This document shows, in pieces, positions 26,825-35,729 of a stretch of DNA of 64,000 bases. Below the pieces are notes generated by a model. The model was not told where the DNA came from. It did no database searches and saw only the letters and a program-made list of their open reading frames with translations. A program made the translations under genes and the position numbers. The DNA lies in contig OW818681.1 of the NCBI GenBank assembly GCA_942493075.1, forward strand, positions 3,100,001 through 3,164,000, in the 5' to 3' direction. The first letter of the stretch is position 1. Every line of letters starts with the position of its first letter. Source of the stretch: JBBQYD01 sp942493075 (lineage in GTDB: Bacteria; Verrucomicrobiota; Verrucomicrobiia; Limisphaerales; UBA8199).

Positions 26825-28150
26825 ATGCCCATGAAGAAATCTCCAGGTACCACATCGATGAGCCGCCGTCATTTTCTCGCCACTGCTGGTGTGCTGCTGG
26901 CCATGCCGACCCTGGTGCCCGCAAGTGCGTTAGGACGTGGTGGGCGCCCTGCCCCCTCCAGTCGGATAACCATGGGAGTTTTAGGCTGGGGAATGATGGG
27001 ACCGGGCAACACTGATGAATTCCTGAAGCAGAAGGATTGTCAGGTCGTTGCCGCTTGCGACATTGACCAGAGGCATCTCAAGAGCGCGCTAAGCAAGATC
27101 AATGGTCACTACGGAAACCAGGACTGCAAATCATATACCGATTTTCGCGAGCTGATGGACCGCAAGGATATCGACACGGTGATGCTTGCCGTGCCCGACA
27201 ATTGGCACGCCCTTACCGCCGTCTATGCGGCCCGGCACAAGAAGGATATCTACGGCGAAAAGCCCCTGGCTCGCACGATTTCAGAACAACAAGCCATTGT
27301 AAAAGCCGTTCAAAAGAACAAGTGCATCTGGCAAACGGGCTCCTGGCAGCGGTCTCAAGGGTCATTCCGGAAAGCCGCTGAGATCGTCCGGAACGGCATG
27401 ATCGGCAAGCTGACCCGTGTGGAAGTCGGGTTGCCCGCCGGACACCACGATTTTGCCGGAACGAAGGACAAGATGTCGATCACTCCTCCTCCTGCACACC
27501 TGGACTATGAAATGTGGATCGGCCCTGCCGAGATGGAGCCCTACATTGAAGGCCGGATTCACATGAACTGGCGCTGGAATTATAACATTGGCGGCGGCCA
27601 GTTGCTGGACTGGATCGGCCACCACTGCGATATCGCCCATTGGGGAATGGATGCGGATGCCTCGGGCCCAATGGAGATTGAAGGGCATGGAGAGTTTCCG
27701 CCCAGGACGGCTATCTGGAACACGGCTACCAAATACCGTGTTGATCTCGCCTATCCCGGCGGCGTTAACATGGTGATCGCAGGGGGCCACTCCGACATCC
27801 GGAGCGGGACCAAATGGATTGGCACGGATGGTTGGGTTTGGGTGGACCGCGAGGGATTCGATGCTTCAAATCCGGACTGGTTTGCAGGCATTCCCGATGA
27901 CAAATACAAGGTGAAGCTTTACAAGTCCAATAGCCACCATCGCGATTTCCTGGATTGTGTCAAAAGCCGTAAGCCCACCATTACACCCGTGGAGACGGCG
28001 CATCATTCGGCCATTCCTGGTCATTTATCGCTGATTTCAATGCTAGTCGGGCGCCGTATCCGATGGGATGCGAAACGAGAAAAGATCTTGGGAGACCGGG
28101 AGGCGTCTAAACTCCTTACCCGGCCTTATCGTTCGCCCTGGAAACTCTGA
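26825..28150 (+). CDS. Tat-exported Gfo/Idh/MocA family oxidoreductase
   Basis: An NAD(P)-dependent sugar/inositol dehydrogenase-like protein (~441 residues) with a twin-arginine signal SRRHFLATAGVLLAMP near the start. The Rossmann region begins MGVLGWGMMGPGN, followed by VMLAVPDNWHA and the GEKPLA motif (EKP lysine), then a C-terminal substrate domain with WHMN/WDWIGHH-type aromatic/His residues (LDWIGHHCDIAHWG). Starts at 26825, 26831 or 26858 are possible; none has a clear Shine-Dalgarno. Export suggests an envelope-located sugar oxidoreductase with tightly bound cofactor, as in glucose-fructose oxidoreductase. It is one of three such genes here. Confidence 0.87.
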   Translation: MPMKKSPGTTSMSRRHFLATAGVLLAMPTLVPASALGRGGRPAPSSRITMGVLGWGMMGPGNTDEFLKQKDCQVVAACDIDQRHLKSALSKINGHYGNQDCKSYTDFRELMDRKDIDTVMLAVPDNWHALTAVYAARHKKDIYGEKPLARTISEQQAIVKAVQKNKCIWQTGSWQRSQGSFRKAAEIVRNGMIGKLTRVEVGLPAGHHDFAGTKDKMSITPPPAHLDYEMWIGPAEMEPYIEGRIHMNWRWNYNIGGGQLLDWIGHHCDIAHWGMDADASGPMEIEGHGEFPPRTAIWNTATKYRVDLAYPGGVNMVIAGGHSDIRSGTKWIGTDGWVWVDREGFDASNPDWFAGIPDDKYKVKLYKSNSHHRDFLDCVKSRKPTITPVETAHHSAIPGHLSLISMLVGRRIRWDAKREKILGDREASKLLTRPYRSPWKL

Positions 28151-28156
28151 GCGCCG

Positions 28157-28408
28157 TCACAAAACCCATGCAATCGCTTTGAACAGTGCCACAACAATGC
28201 CAATACTACCGGCCACTAACCCGAGAATGCTGGCGAAACCGCCGCGAACGTTTGGAGAAAGTGACAGCACAACTCCTATGATGCCGCTGATGATCGCCAC
28301 GACAGCCAGCGCAAAGCCCAGAAAGGCGCCGGTGAACAGGCTGATGATCGCAGCAACGATGGCGATGATGGACGGCAGGCTATAGCTTGGTCGAACTTGT
28401 GTCTCCAT
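28157..28408 (-). CDS. Small three-helix membrane protein (DUF4190-like)
   Basis: An 83-residue, highly hydrophobic protein with a short polar N-terminus (METQVRPSYS) and three predicted transmembrane helices (IIAIVAAIISLF, FALAVVAIISGIIGVVLSL, SILGLVAGSIGIVVALF). It converges on the preceding oxidoreductase gene with a six-base gap. The layout resembles DUF4190/DUF4870-type small membrane proteins; function unknown. Confidence 0.65.
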   Translation of the reverse strand: METQVRPSYSLPSIIAIVAAIISLFTGAFLGFALAVVAIISGIIGVVLSLSPNVRGGFASILGLVAGSIGIVVALFKAIAWVL

Positions 28409-28488
28409 GGGATAACCCTAGGTATCCGTAGCGAAACGAACAATAAGGCCAACCCTCCATAATCGCATGTGGCTGGCCCACCCAGCTT

Positions 28489-29820
28489 ATGAAACAACAA
28501 TCGCGCAGGTCATTTCTGAAGCTCGGCACCGCCGCCGCACTGGGATGCAACTTTCTTCCCGGCACACTGTTTGGTGCAGCCTCCCCGCATAATAAGCTGA
28601 ACATTGCTGCGATCGGCATCGGAGGCATGGGACAGGCCGATGTTGCAGCCCTTGCTCCCGGCAACAATCTCGTAGCGCTGTGCGATGCCGACTGGGCGCG
28701 CGGGGCAGAAACATTCAAGAAGTATCCCAACGCCCGCCGGTTCAAAGATTACAGGCGGATGTTCGACTCCATGGAGAAGGAGATTGATGCTGTGCTGGTT
28801 GCCACTCCCGATCATTTCCACGCCGTTGCTGCCATGGCGGCCATTCGCCGAAAGAAGCATGTCTATTGTGAAAAGCCTCTCGCGCACAGTGTCTGGGAGG
28901 TGCGAGAGTTGATGAAGGCCGCGCGGAAATATAAAGTGGTTACTCAACTGGGCAACCAGGGACATTCCTTCGATTCCATCCGGACATTTTGCGAGATGAT
29001 CTGGGATGACGCCATCGGGCCGGTGCACACGATTTATGCCGGGGCCAAGGCTTTCAACTCGGCCTTGGACGACTTGCCCAGCCTCAAGAACCGATTCGAG
29101 ATCCCGAGCGAGCTCGATTGGGACATCTGGCAAGGTCCCGCCGAAGAGCGGGATTACAATCCAGCTTTTTTACCGGCGAAATGGCGCGGCTGGACGGCCT
29201 ACGGGACAGGAACAGTGGGCGATTGGGCATGTCACGTTGTTGATCCTGTGTTTTGGGCTTTGGACCTGGGAGCCCCATCCACAATCACTGCAGAGGTTAA
29301 GGATTATGATCCAACGGTGCATGGCGCCACTTTCCCACGTGGCGAGTTGATCACCTACGAGTTCCCTGAGAAGAAGAACCGTAAGTCGGTTACTCTGCAC
29401 TGGCATAGTGGCTCAGTGCGCATACCACGTCCCCCGGAGTTTGAAGCAGACGAAAAGGACATCGATATCGGCGCTGTTGTAGTTGGTGAGCGAGGCAGTA
29501 TCGTTTATGGCTCCCATGGCGCGAGCCAGCCTCGGCTGATTCCTGAGGCCAAAAACCTGGACTATAAGCATCCAGCCAAAACCATCCCACGGGTAAAGAG
29601 TCACCACAAAGACTTCCTGGATGCCATTCGGGAAGGCAGGAAATCCGGGTCGGATTTCAGCTATGGCGGGCCGCTTACCGAACTGGCTTTGCTCGGTGTG
29701 ATTGGGATTCGCCTCGCTGGTCAGAAACTTGTATGGAACGGCTCCAAAGGACGATTCGAGAACTCGGCAGAAGCCAACACCTACCTGAAGCCGCATTTCA
29801 GGCAAGGTTGGAAACTGTAA
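28489..29820 (+). CDS. Tat-exported Gfo/Idh/MocA family oxidoreductase
   Basis: A 443-residue protein beginning with a Tat signal (SRRSFLKLGTAAALGC). The nucleotide-binding motif is IAAIGIGGMGQADV, then VLVATPDHFHAV and the CEKPLAHSV motif bearing the catalytic Lys. The C-terminal domain is full length and ends HFRQGWKL, similar to the ending of the paralogue at 26825 (RPYRSPWKL). It is probably a periplasmic sugar dehydrogenase or isomerase. The two genes flank a small convergent membrane-protein gene and may derive from an old duplication. Confidence 0.88.
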   Translation: MKQQSRRSFLKLGTAAALGCNFLPGTLFGAASPHNKLNIAAIGIGGMGQADVAALAPGNNLVALCDADWARGAETFKKYPNARRFKDYRRMFDSMEKEIDAVLVATPDHFHAVAAMAAIRRKKHVYCEKPLAHSVWEVRELMKAARKYKVVTQLGNQGHSFDSIRTFCEMIWDDAIGPVHTIYAGAKAFNSALDDLPSLKNRFEIPSELDWDIWQGPAEERDYNPAFLPAKWRGWTAYGTGTVGDWACHVVDPVFWALDLGAPSTITAEVKDYDPTVHGATFPRGELITYEFPEKKNRKSVTLHWHSGSVRIPRPPEFEADEKDIDIGAVVVGERGSIVYGSHGASQPRLIPEAKNLDYKHPAKTIPRVKSHHKDFLDAIREGRKSGSDFSYGGPLTELALLGVIGIRLAGQKLVWNGSKGRFENSAEANTYLKPHFRQGWKL

Positions 29821-29829
29821 TTGCTGTTC

Positions 29830-30198
29830 CTAACCGTTGGCCGCCGTCTTGGCTGCTTCGATGAGCTCCCAGAATTTTGGATTCTGCTGGAGCGCCTCGT
29901 CTTCCTCCATCTTAAGGCCGGAACGGAACAGGAAATCCTTGAGAGTGTGACGGTTTAGAATTCGATGAACGACGCAACCCAGATCGTGTTTCTCGAAGTA
30001 AACGCGGTAATCCCCGACCCGGAAACGATGGAGGATGCGACCGGCACGCTCGAGTTTACCGAAGTCATCGGCCTCGGTTTTCATCAGTTGATGCGGCAAG
30101 CCCCGGAATTCACCCAGGATTTGGAGTTGCAGTTCTTTCGGCATGCGCGCCAATTCGGCCGCACTGGTCGGGTTAAAGATGATCTGGAACGTCCGCAT
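29830..30198 (-). CDS. RelE/ParE-family toxin-like protein
   Basis: A ~122-residue protein starting MRTFQIIFNP. The RelE fold pattern is visible: ELARMPKELQLQILGEF helix, then LERAGRILHRFRVGDYRVYFEKHD, the strand pair with conserved Arg residues, and VVHRILNRHTLKDFLF. The C-terminal ~30 residues extend beyond a standard RelE. An in-frame start at 30249 exists, but ATG 30198 begins the domain. No antitoxin-sized ORF lies upstream (30199-30460 holds no gene) or downstream, so it seems solitary; an unlinked antitoxin or loss of toxicity is possible. Confidence 0.68.
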   Translation of the reverse strand: MRTFQIIFNPTSAAELARMPKELQLQILGEFRGLPHQLMKTEADDFGKLERAGRILHRFRVGDYRVYFEKHDLGCVVHRILNRHTLKDFLFRSGLKMEEDEALQQNPKFWELIEAAKTAANG

Positions 30199-30460
30199 AT
30201 TGTTTTTCGAACTCGCGTGGCATGCTACACCAATGGAGTTTGCAATCAAGGCAAAGGGAAATCGGCAGAGTCGGCATGAGGCAGTATCCGAATATTCAGG
30301 AAGGCTATTCGCAAGTTTGATTTTCCATCTGGCTGCCTCATAATTCTGGCATCATGAGGATTGCCTGTGTGCTGGCTCGATCGGATCGTGGCTCCATTTC
30401 ATCAATGGGGCATCAAGCCGTTGAGCACAGCGCTGCTTCTCACCTTAACAAGGATCTCGC

Positions 30461-31735
30461 ATGATTTCGGCGTGGGCCACCGTTTTGCTGGCTGTGCCGG
30501 TGCTGTGCCTTGGGCAGATGCTTGTGCGTCGGATACACCTTCTAAATCGATTTAATATACCTGCGCCGGTAGCGGGCGGCTTGATTGTGTCAGTTGTGCT
30601 GCTGCTTTGGAACCTCCTGGGAACTCCGGTGCAATTTGAAACGAAGGTTGCAGCCCGCTGGTGGACGTGGCTGGTTACCATTGAGCCGGAGTGGATAAAT
30701 GCGCCGGTTAAAAGCATCAATCTGCCCTTCCTGGTGGGTTTCTTTACCTGCATAGGACTCAACGCGAGCTGGGCTCTCGCGCGAAAGGGCAGTGTTTACG
30801 TTGCCATCTTCCTGGGGTTGGCCAGTCTCCTTGCAGTCCTGCAAAATACTCTTGGGGTCTTGCTAGCCAAAGCTATTGGCATTCCTCCCCTGTTGGGATT
30901 GGTGTGCGGGAGTACGACCATGACCGGCGGCCACGGCACAGCAATGGGGTTTGCAGGAGAATTCGAGAAGGCCGGGCTGCATGGGGCCGCAGCAATGGGA
31001 ATGGCGGCAGCGACCTTCGGCCTGATCGCCGGCGGATTGCTGGGTGGACCAGTAGGGGGCTCACTTATTCGCCGAAACCAACTCAAGCCCAGCGTCCCAC
31101 CGGCGACTCATCTGGAAGCAGGCGACGCCGCTCCCAGCGGAATACTTGCCGATATTCGAGCTCTATGGATTCTTGGCCAGCCCGCGTTGCGCCATCTCTT
31201 GATTTTGCTCGTTTGTGTGAAACTCGGCGCATGGGTGAGCTTCGGCATCCAACAGACAGGCATTACCTTTCCAGTCTATATGGGTGCGATGGTTGTTGCC
31301 GTCGTTGTCCGTAACACGTGTGATTACTCCGGCCTGCGATTGCTCCAAACCGAGACGATTGATACATTTGCATCCGTCCTGCTGGGCATCTTCCTGGCCA
31401 TCGCCATGATGAGCCTAAACCTGGTCGAATTAGCCAATGCGGCTCTGCCGATGCTCATGATATTGAGCTGCCAGGTGATCCTGATGGCCTTGTTTGCCCG
31501 CTATGTAACTTACCGCTTCATGGGACGCGATTTTGACGCCGCCGTCATATCCGGCGGGCATTGTGGCTTTGGATTGGGAGCGACTCCCAACGCCATCGCA
31601 AACATGAAAGCACTGACGGAGGCGTTTGGTCCGTCACCCAAGGCATTCCTGGTGGTTCCCATCGTTGGGGCTTTCCTTGCTGACTTTGTTAACGCCCTGA
31701 ATATCACTTTTTTTCTTAACCTGCTGAAACCATGA
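30461..31735 (+). CDS. gltS: Sodium/glutamate symporter
   Basis: A 424-residue ESS-family transporter. It has ~10-12 transmembrane helices and the conserved re-entrant motif STTMTGGHGTAMGFA in the first half, with the matching VISGGHCGFGLGATPNAIANM in the second. It imports glutamate with Na+. Its TGA overlaps the ATG of the gamma-glutamyltransferase gene (ATGA at 31732), so glutamate released outside the cytoplasm would be taken up by the partner. Start ATG 30461 is close to the first helix. Confidence 0.93.
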   Translation: MISAWATVLLAVPVLCLGQMLVRRIHLLNRFNIPAPVAGGLIVSVVLLLWNLLGTPVQFETKVAARWWTWLVTIEPEWINAPVKSINLPFLVGFFTCIGLNASWALARKGSVYVAIFLGLASLLAVLQNTLGVLLAKAIGIPPLLGLVCGSTTMTGGHGTAMGFAGEFEKAGLHGAAAMGMAAATFGLIAGGLLGGPVGGSLIRRNQLKPSVPPATHLEAGDAAPSGILADIRALWILGQPALRHLLILLVCVKLGAWVSFGIQQTGITFPVYMGAMVVAVVVRNTCDYSGLRLLQTETIDTFASVLLGIFLAIAMMSLNLVELANAALPMLMILSCQVILMALFARYVTYRFMGRDFDAAVISGGHCGFGLGATPNAIANMKALTEAFGPSPKAFLVVPIVGAFLADFVNALNITFFLNLLKP

Positions 31736-33414
31736 ATAACCGCGTTCGAATCATTTCCTATACTTCTCTTACCCTTCTCCTGCTTTTGACGGCAGGCACG
31801 ACTCTGCTGGCTCAAGCGATGCGGGGAATGGTTGCCTCCGGGCATCCCATCGCTTCAGAGATCGGCCTGGGGGTTCTGAAATCCGGCGGAAATGCAATTG
31901 ATGCCGCAGTGGCAACAGGCTTTGCACTGGGGGTTGTCGATGGCCATAACTCCGGGATCGGAGGGGGTTGTTTCATACTGATCCGTCTGGCGAATGGAAA
32001 GATTGTTGCCGTTGATGGTCGCGAGACAGCCCCCGCTAAAGCGCATCGGAACATGTTTTTGCGGGATGGCAAAGCAGACACTGCGTTGAGCCAAGCCGGG
32101 GCGCTTGCGAGTGGAGTTCCAGGCGAAGTGGCGGCCTTTGATTACGCCTCACGGCATTTTGGCAGATTGCCCTGGAAATCCCTGGTCGAGCCTTCTGTCG
32201 TGGTAGCGGAATCAGGATACAGACTGCCGGCAATTCAGGCACGGCGGTTGGAGGCCGTATCAAATGCGATGAGCCGATTTGAAGCCTCACGGCAGGTGTT
32301 CTTCAGGAAAAATAAACCGCTCCAGGCTGGTGATCTTTTTAAGCAGCCTGATCTGGCGAGGACCTATCGCCATCTCGCGACTGACGGGGCAAGCTGGTTT
32401 TATCGAGGTGGCTTCGCACAGGCTGCGGACAAATGGATGCGCGAAAACGGTGGTCTCCTGGCACTCCCTGATTTCGCAGCATACCAAGTATTACTACGTG
32501 AGCCTGTCGAAACAAAATACCGTGGATATCGAGTGGTGTCCTTTCCCCCGCCTAGTTCCGGCGGTGTGCATGTGATTCAAATGTTGAACATGCTGGAGGG
32601 GTTTTCCATCAAGCGCATGGATGAAGGCACCCGCTGGCATGTGATGGCGGAAACTATGAAACTGGCTTTCGCGGACCGCGCATATTGGCTGGGTGATCCG
32701 GACTTTGCACCTGTGCCGAAAGGATTAGTGGCAAAGGAATACGCCCGCACTCTCGCCCGTACGATCCAACTGGATCGCTCCAGTATCGTGTCAGGGCACG
32801 GCACGCCTCCTGATTGGGAGAACTCGGTTTTTGAGAAGCATACCACCCATTTTTCAGTGGCTGACGCCGAGGGTAATTGGGTTGCTTGCACGGCGACGAT
32901 TAACACGAGTTTCGGTTCAAAGGTGGTGATACCGGGTACCGGGGTGGTCATGAACAACCAGATGGACGATTTTTCTGTTCAGCCAGGAGTGGCCAATGCG
33001 TTCGGTCTGGTAGGGGCGGAGGCCAACGCGGTTGAACCAGGGAAGCGGCCGCTCTCAAGCATGAGCCCGACTCTTGTCTTCAAGGGAACACATCCCATCC
33101 TGGCTTTGGGCGCTGCGGGTGGGCCGAAAATCATCAGCACAGTCCTTACCGAGTTGGTGCTCATGCTGGATCTTGGACTGACACCCGAGCAGGCGGTGAG
33201 CAGCCCTCGCATACACCATCAATGGTCTCCTGACACCCTGGTGGTTGAGGACACCCTGCCCCAGTCTTTGCAGAGCGATCTCGCCCGGCGTGGACACCGG
33301 GTCGATGTACAGAAAGCAATTTCGACTTCTCAAATTATCGGTCGCACGAAGGATCGGAAAGGCTTTCAGGGCGGAGCCGATCCGCGAGTTGGCGGGAGCG
33401 CCCTGGGTTGGTAG
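31732..33414 (+). CDS. ggt: Gamma-glutamyltransferase
   Basis: An Ntn-type hydrolase of 560 residues with a signal peptide at the N-terminus (hydrophobic LTLLLLLTAGTTLLA). The large-subunit start is GMVASGHPIASEIG, with GGNAIDAAVATGF, and the maturation site is KH|TTHFSVAD; autocleavage before the first Thr makes the catalytic N-terminal nucleophile of the small subunit. NTSFGSKVV and PLSSMSPT are also conserved. It hydrolyses glutathione or gamma-glutamyl compounds in the periplasm. Overlap with gltS argues for a glutamate-scavenging unit. Confidence 0.94.
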   Translation: MNNRVRIISYTSLTLLLLLTAGTTLLAQAMRGMVASGHPIASEIGLGVLKSGGNAIDAAVATGFALGVVDGHNSGIGGGCFILIRLANGKIVAVDGRETAPAKAHRNMFLRDGKADTALSQAGALASGVPGEVAAFDYASRHFGRLPWKSLVEPSVVVAESGYRLPAIQARRLEAVSNAMSRFEASRQVFFRKNKPLQAGDLFKQPDLARTYRHLATDGASWFYRGGFAQAADKWMRENGGLLALPDFAAYQVLLREPVETKYRGYRVVSFPPPSSGGVHVIQMLNMLEGFSIKRMDEGTRWHVMAETMKLAFADRAYWLGDPDFAPVPKGLVAKEYARTLARTIQLDRSSIVSGHGTPPDWENSVFEKHTTHFSVADAEGNWVACTATINTSFGSKVVIPGTGVVMNNQMDDFSVQPGVANAFGLVGAEANAVEPGKRPLSSMSPTLVFKGTHPILALGAAGGPKIISTVLTELVLMLDLGLTPEQAVSSPRIHHQWSPDTLVVEDTLPQSLQSDLARRGHRVDVQKAISTSQIIGRTKDRKGFQGGADPRVGGSALGW

Positions 33415-33462
33415 TTCAGCTTTTCGATTTCCATTTTGAAACGCTCATGGTAATCAGGCGTC

Positions 33463-35655
33463 ATGCAAAATCCGTTTTTGTTGCCAGCAACAGCGCTGGT
33501 CACCTGTCTCGGCCTGCTCTCCGCCTCGGCTGAGGTGCGTCTTCCGAAAGTCTTTGGCAGCCACATGGTGCTCCAACAAGAGCAACCGCTTGTCTTCTGG
33601 GGTTGGGCTGACGCTGGTGAGACCGTCCAAATCCAAGCGGGCGATACCAAAGGGCAAACCAAGGCCAATGACAAAGGTGAATGGAAGGTCGTCCTGCCTG
33701 CGCGAAAGGCCGGCGGAGCACCCATCAAGGTCACCGTGTCCGGCTCGAATAAAGTCGAGTTTGACGATGTTCTGATCGGCGAGGTCTGGCTCTGCTCCGG
33801 CCAAAGCAACATGGAGATGGGGATCAGTGCATCGAAAGATGCCAAGCAGGAAGTGGCCAATGCAAATCATCCGGAAATCCGCCTGCTCCAGGTGCAGAAC
33901 CGATGGACCCCGGAACCACAAAAGGATATGGAAGGCGAGTGGAAGGTGTGTTCCCCTAAAACCGTCGCCGAAGGAGGCTGGGGTGGTTTTTCCGCCGCAG
34001 GTTATTATTTCGGCCGGGAGTTGCAGAGCACGTTGAAGGTGCCCGTCGGTCTGATTGATGCGACGTGGGGCGGCACACGGATTGAATCCTGGACCCCGCC
34101 TGAAGGTTTTGCCCAAGTGCCTGCGTTGGAGAAAGAGTACCAGAAAGTTCGACTGGGCGATCCCCGCACCGATATCCACGTTGAAAAGCTCACCGAGTTT
34201 CTCTCACAAACGGAACAGTGGCTGGCCAAGGCCCGAGAGGCGGCACAGAAGCGGGAGATCGCGCCCAATATGCCCACGTTTCCGGCAGAGTTGCTGCCTC
34301 CGAAGGAGCTGCAGAATGCAACCGCACTGTTTAACGGAATGATCCATCCGCTTTGTCCTTTTGGCATCAGGGGGGCGATCTGGTATCAAGGTGAGTCCAA
34401 CGCCAGTGAAGGCAAACTCTATACAGAACGCATGAAGGCCCTGATTCAGGGCTGGCGCACAATCTGGAATCAAGGCGAGTTTCCTTTCCTTTACGTGCAA
34501 ATTGCGCCCTTCAATTATGGCGGCATGATGCCTCATGTTATAGGCGAATTCTGGGAAGCACAGGCTGCTGCGCTGGAGATCCCCAATACCGGAATGGCTG
34601 TCATCAGTGATATCGGTGACCTCAAGGACATCCATCCGCAGAATAAACAGGAAGTGGGCCGCCGCCTCGCACTTTGGGCGCTGGCAAAAACCTACGGGAG
34701 ACACGACGTCCTTTGCTCCGGACCGGTGTTTCAGTCCATGCAGGTGGAGGGAGACAAACTGCGCGTGAAATTCACTGAAACCGGTTCTGGCCTTGTTTCA
34801 CGTGATAGCCAACCGCTGAATTGGTTCGAAATCATCGATGCGGATACCGGTGGTTTCGTTGAAGCCACCGCCAGGATTGAAGGCGCCTCGATCGTGCTTT
34901 CTTCGCCGTTGGTGAAGAAGCCTGTGGCCGTCCGCTTTGCATGGAGCATGTCCGCTGAACCTAACCTGGCCAACTCCGCAGGTCTGCCTGCTTCCGCGTT
35001 CCGTGCTGGCACTGTGCCCACACGTGACTCGCTTGTCATGAATGTTCCGGAGGCATCGCAATACGAGTTGGTTTACGACTTGGACTTGGCAAAGCTGGGA
35101 GCCGAATTCAAGTATGACGTTGATAAGCATCAAAGTATTACCAAACCATTCGACCGGATTGCCTACTTCCTCGAACTGCAAGGAGACAACGGTGACACCC
35201 AGTTCGTGTTTGTCTCCGTTGATGCTTTTACCAGTGACTTGGGGAAAATCGGAGTCCCCACGGCAAAGATCGGGGCAGGTTGGCAAGAACCAGCCAAAGG
35301 CATGACTGTTGTTTCCAACGTTCGCGGTGTCACTCAAGGTACTAACCTTGTGGGGAATCTGGAGTTCTGGCCGAATAACTACGGCACAGATAATAAGGCA
35401 GAAGTTCCCAATGCTTCAGGCCAGTCATACGATTTTGGCGATTCTCGTGGTGAACCGCTGGACGGCTACGGCTGCATGCAGATCCACAATCCGAAAGCGC
35501 GCCAGACCCTATTTGCGGTCAACAACTGGAAAGCTGGATCTGGAGGAGACTTGGGAATTGGAAATCGGTCCAAAGGGAACTCGGATTGGACTTTCGCTGC
35601 GAACGCGGGCTCATGGCAGACCAAGCGGCTGCGCGTCCTGGTTCGTTTGAAGTGA
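33463..35655 (+). CDS. Sialate O-acetylesterase-like SGNH esterase
   Basis: A 730-residue secreted enzyme (signal peptide to LLSASA). The first ~85 residues form a beta domain (VFGSHMVLQQEQPLVFWGWA). SGNH block I is in CSGQSNMEMG (~residue 112), block III WYQGESNAS and the late DIHPQNKQEVGRRLA block holds the catalytic Asp/His. Residues ~530-730 are an extra beta-rich C-terminal domain not present in the minimal enzyme (YELVYDLDLAKLG..., QTLFAVNNW). It probably removes O-acetyl groups from sugars in polysaccharides. It lies alone with a stem-loop after its stop. Confidence 0.88.
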   Translation: MQNPFLLPATALVTCLGLLSASAEVRLPKVFGSHMVLQQEQPLVFWGWADAGETVQIQAGDTKGQTKANDKGEWKVVLPARKAGGAPIKVTVSGSNKVEFDDVLIGEVWLCSGQSNMEMGISASKDAKQEVANANHPEIRLLQVQNRWTPEPQKDMEGEWKVCSPKTVAEGGWGGFSAAGYYFGRELQSTLKVPVGLIDATWGGTRIESWTPPEGFAQVPALEKEYQKVRLGDPRTDIHVEKLTEFLSQTEQWLAKAREAAQKREIAPNMPTFPAELLPPKELQNATALFNGMIHPLCPFGIRGAIWYQGESNASEGKLYTERMKALIQGWRTIWNQGEFPFLYVQIAPFNYGGMMPHVIGEFWEAQAAALEIPNTGMAVISDIGDLKDIHPQNKQEVGRRLALWALAKTYGRHDVLCSGPVFQSMQVEGDKLRVKFTETGSGLVSRDSQPLNWFEIIDADTGGFVEATARIEGASIVLSSPLVKKPVAVRFAWSMSAEPNLANSAGLPASAFRAGTVPTRDSLVMNVPEASQYELVYDLDLAKLGAEFKYDVDKHQSITKPFDRIAYFLELQGDNGDTQFVFVSVDAFTSDLGKIGVPTAKIGAGWQEPAKGMTVVSNVRGVTQGTNLVGNLEFWPNNYGTDNKAEVPNASGQSYDFGDSRGEPLDGYGCMQIHNPKARQTLFAVNNWKAGSGGDLGIGNRSKGNSDWTFAANAGSWQTKRLRVLVRLK

Positions 35656-35667
35656 TCTAAAGCAAAC

Positions 35668-35702
35668 GGACGCAGAGACGGGCTCGATTCGTCTCTGCGT
35701 CC
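35668..35702. terminator. Stem-loop between convergent genes, without U-tract
   Basis: A perfect 13-bp stem (35668-35680 with 35690-35702) and nine-base loop between the esterase stop and the converging purM stop. No T-run follows in either direction. It resembles the element at 4811-4843. Confidence 0.6.
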
Positions 35703-35729
35703 AGTATGTCCAAAGATTTCGTCTGGGAA

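Noticed and set aside
29807..29838. Possible hairpin at the end of the second oxidoreductase gene
   Set aside because: Bulged, overlaps the coding end and lacks a T-run, so too weak to call a terminator.
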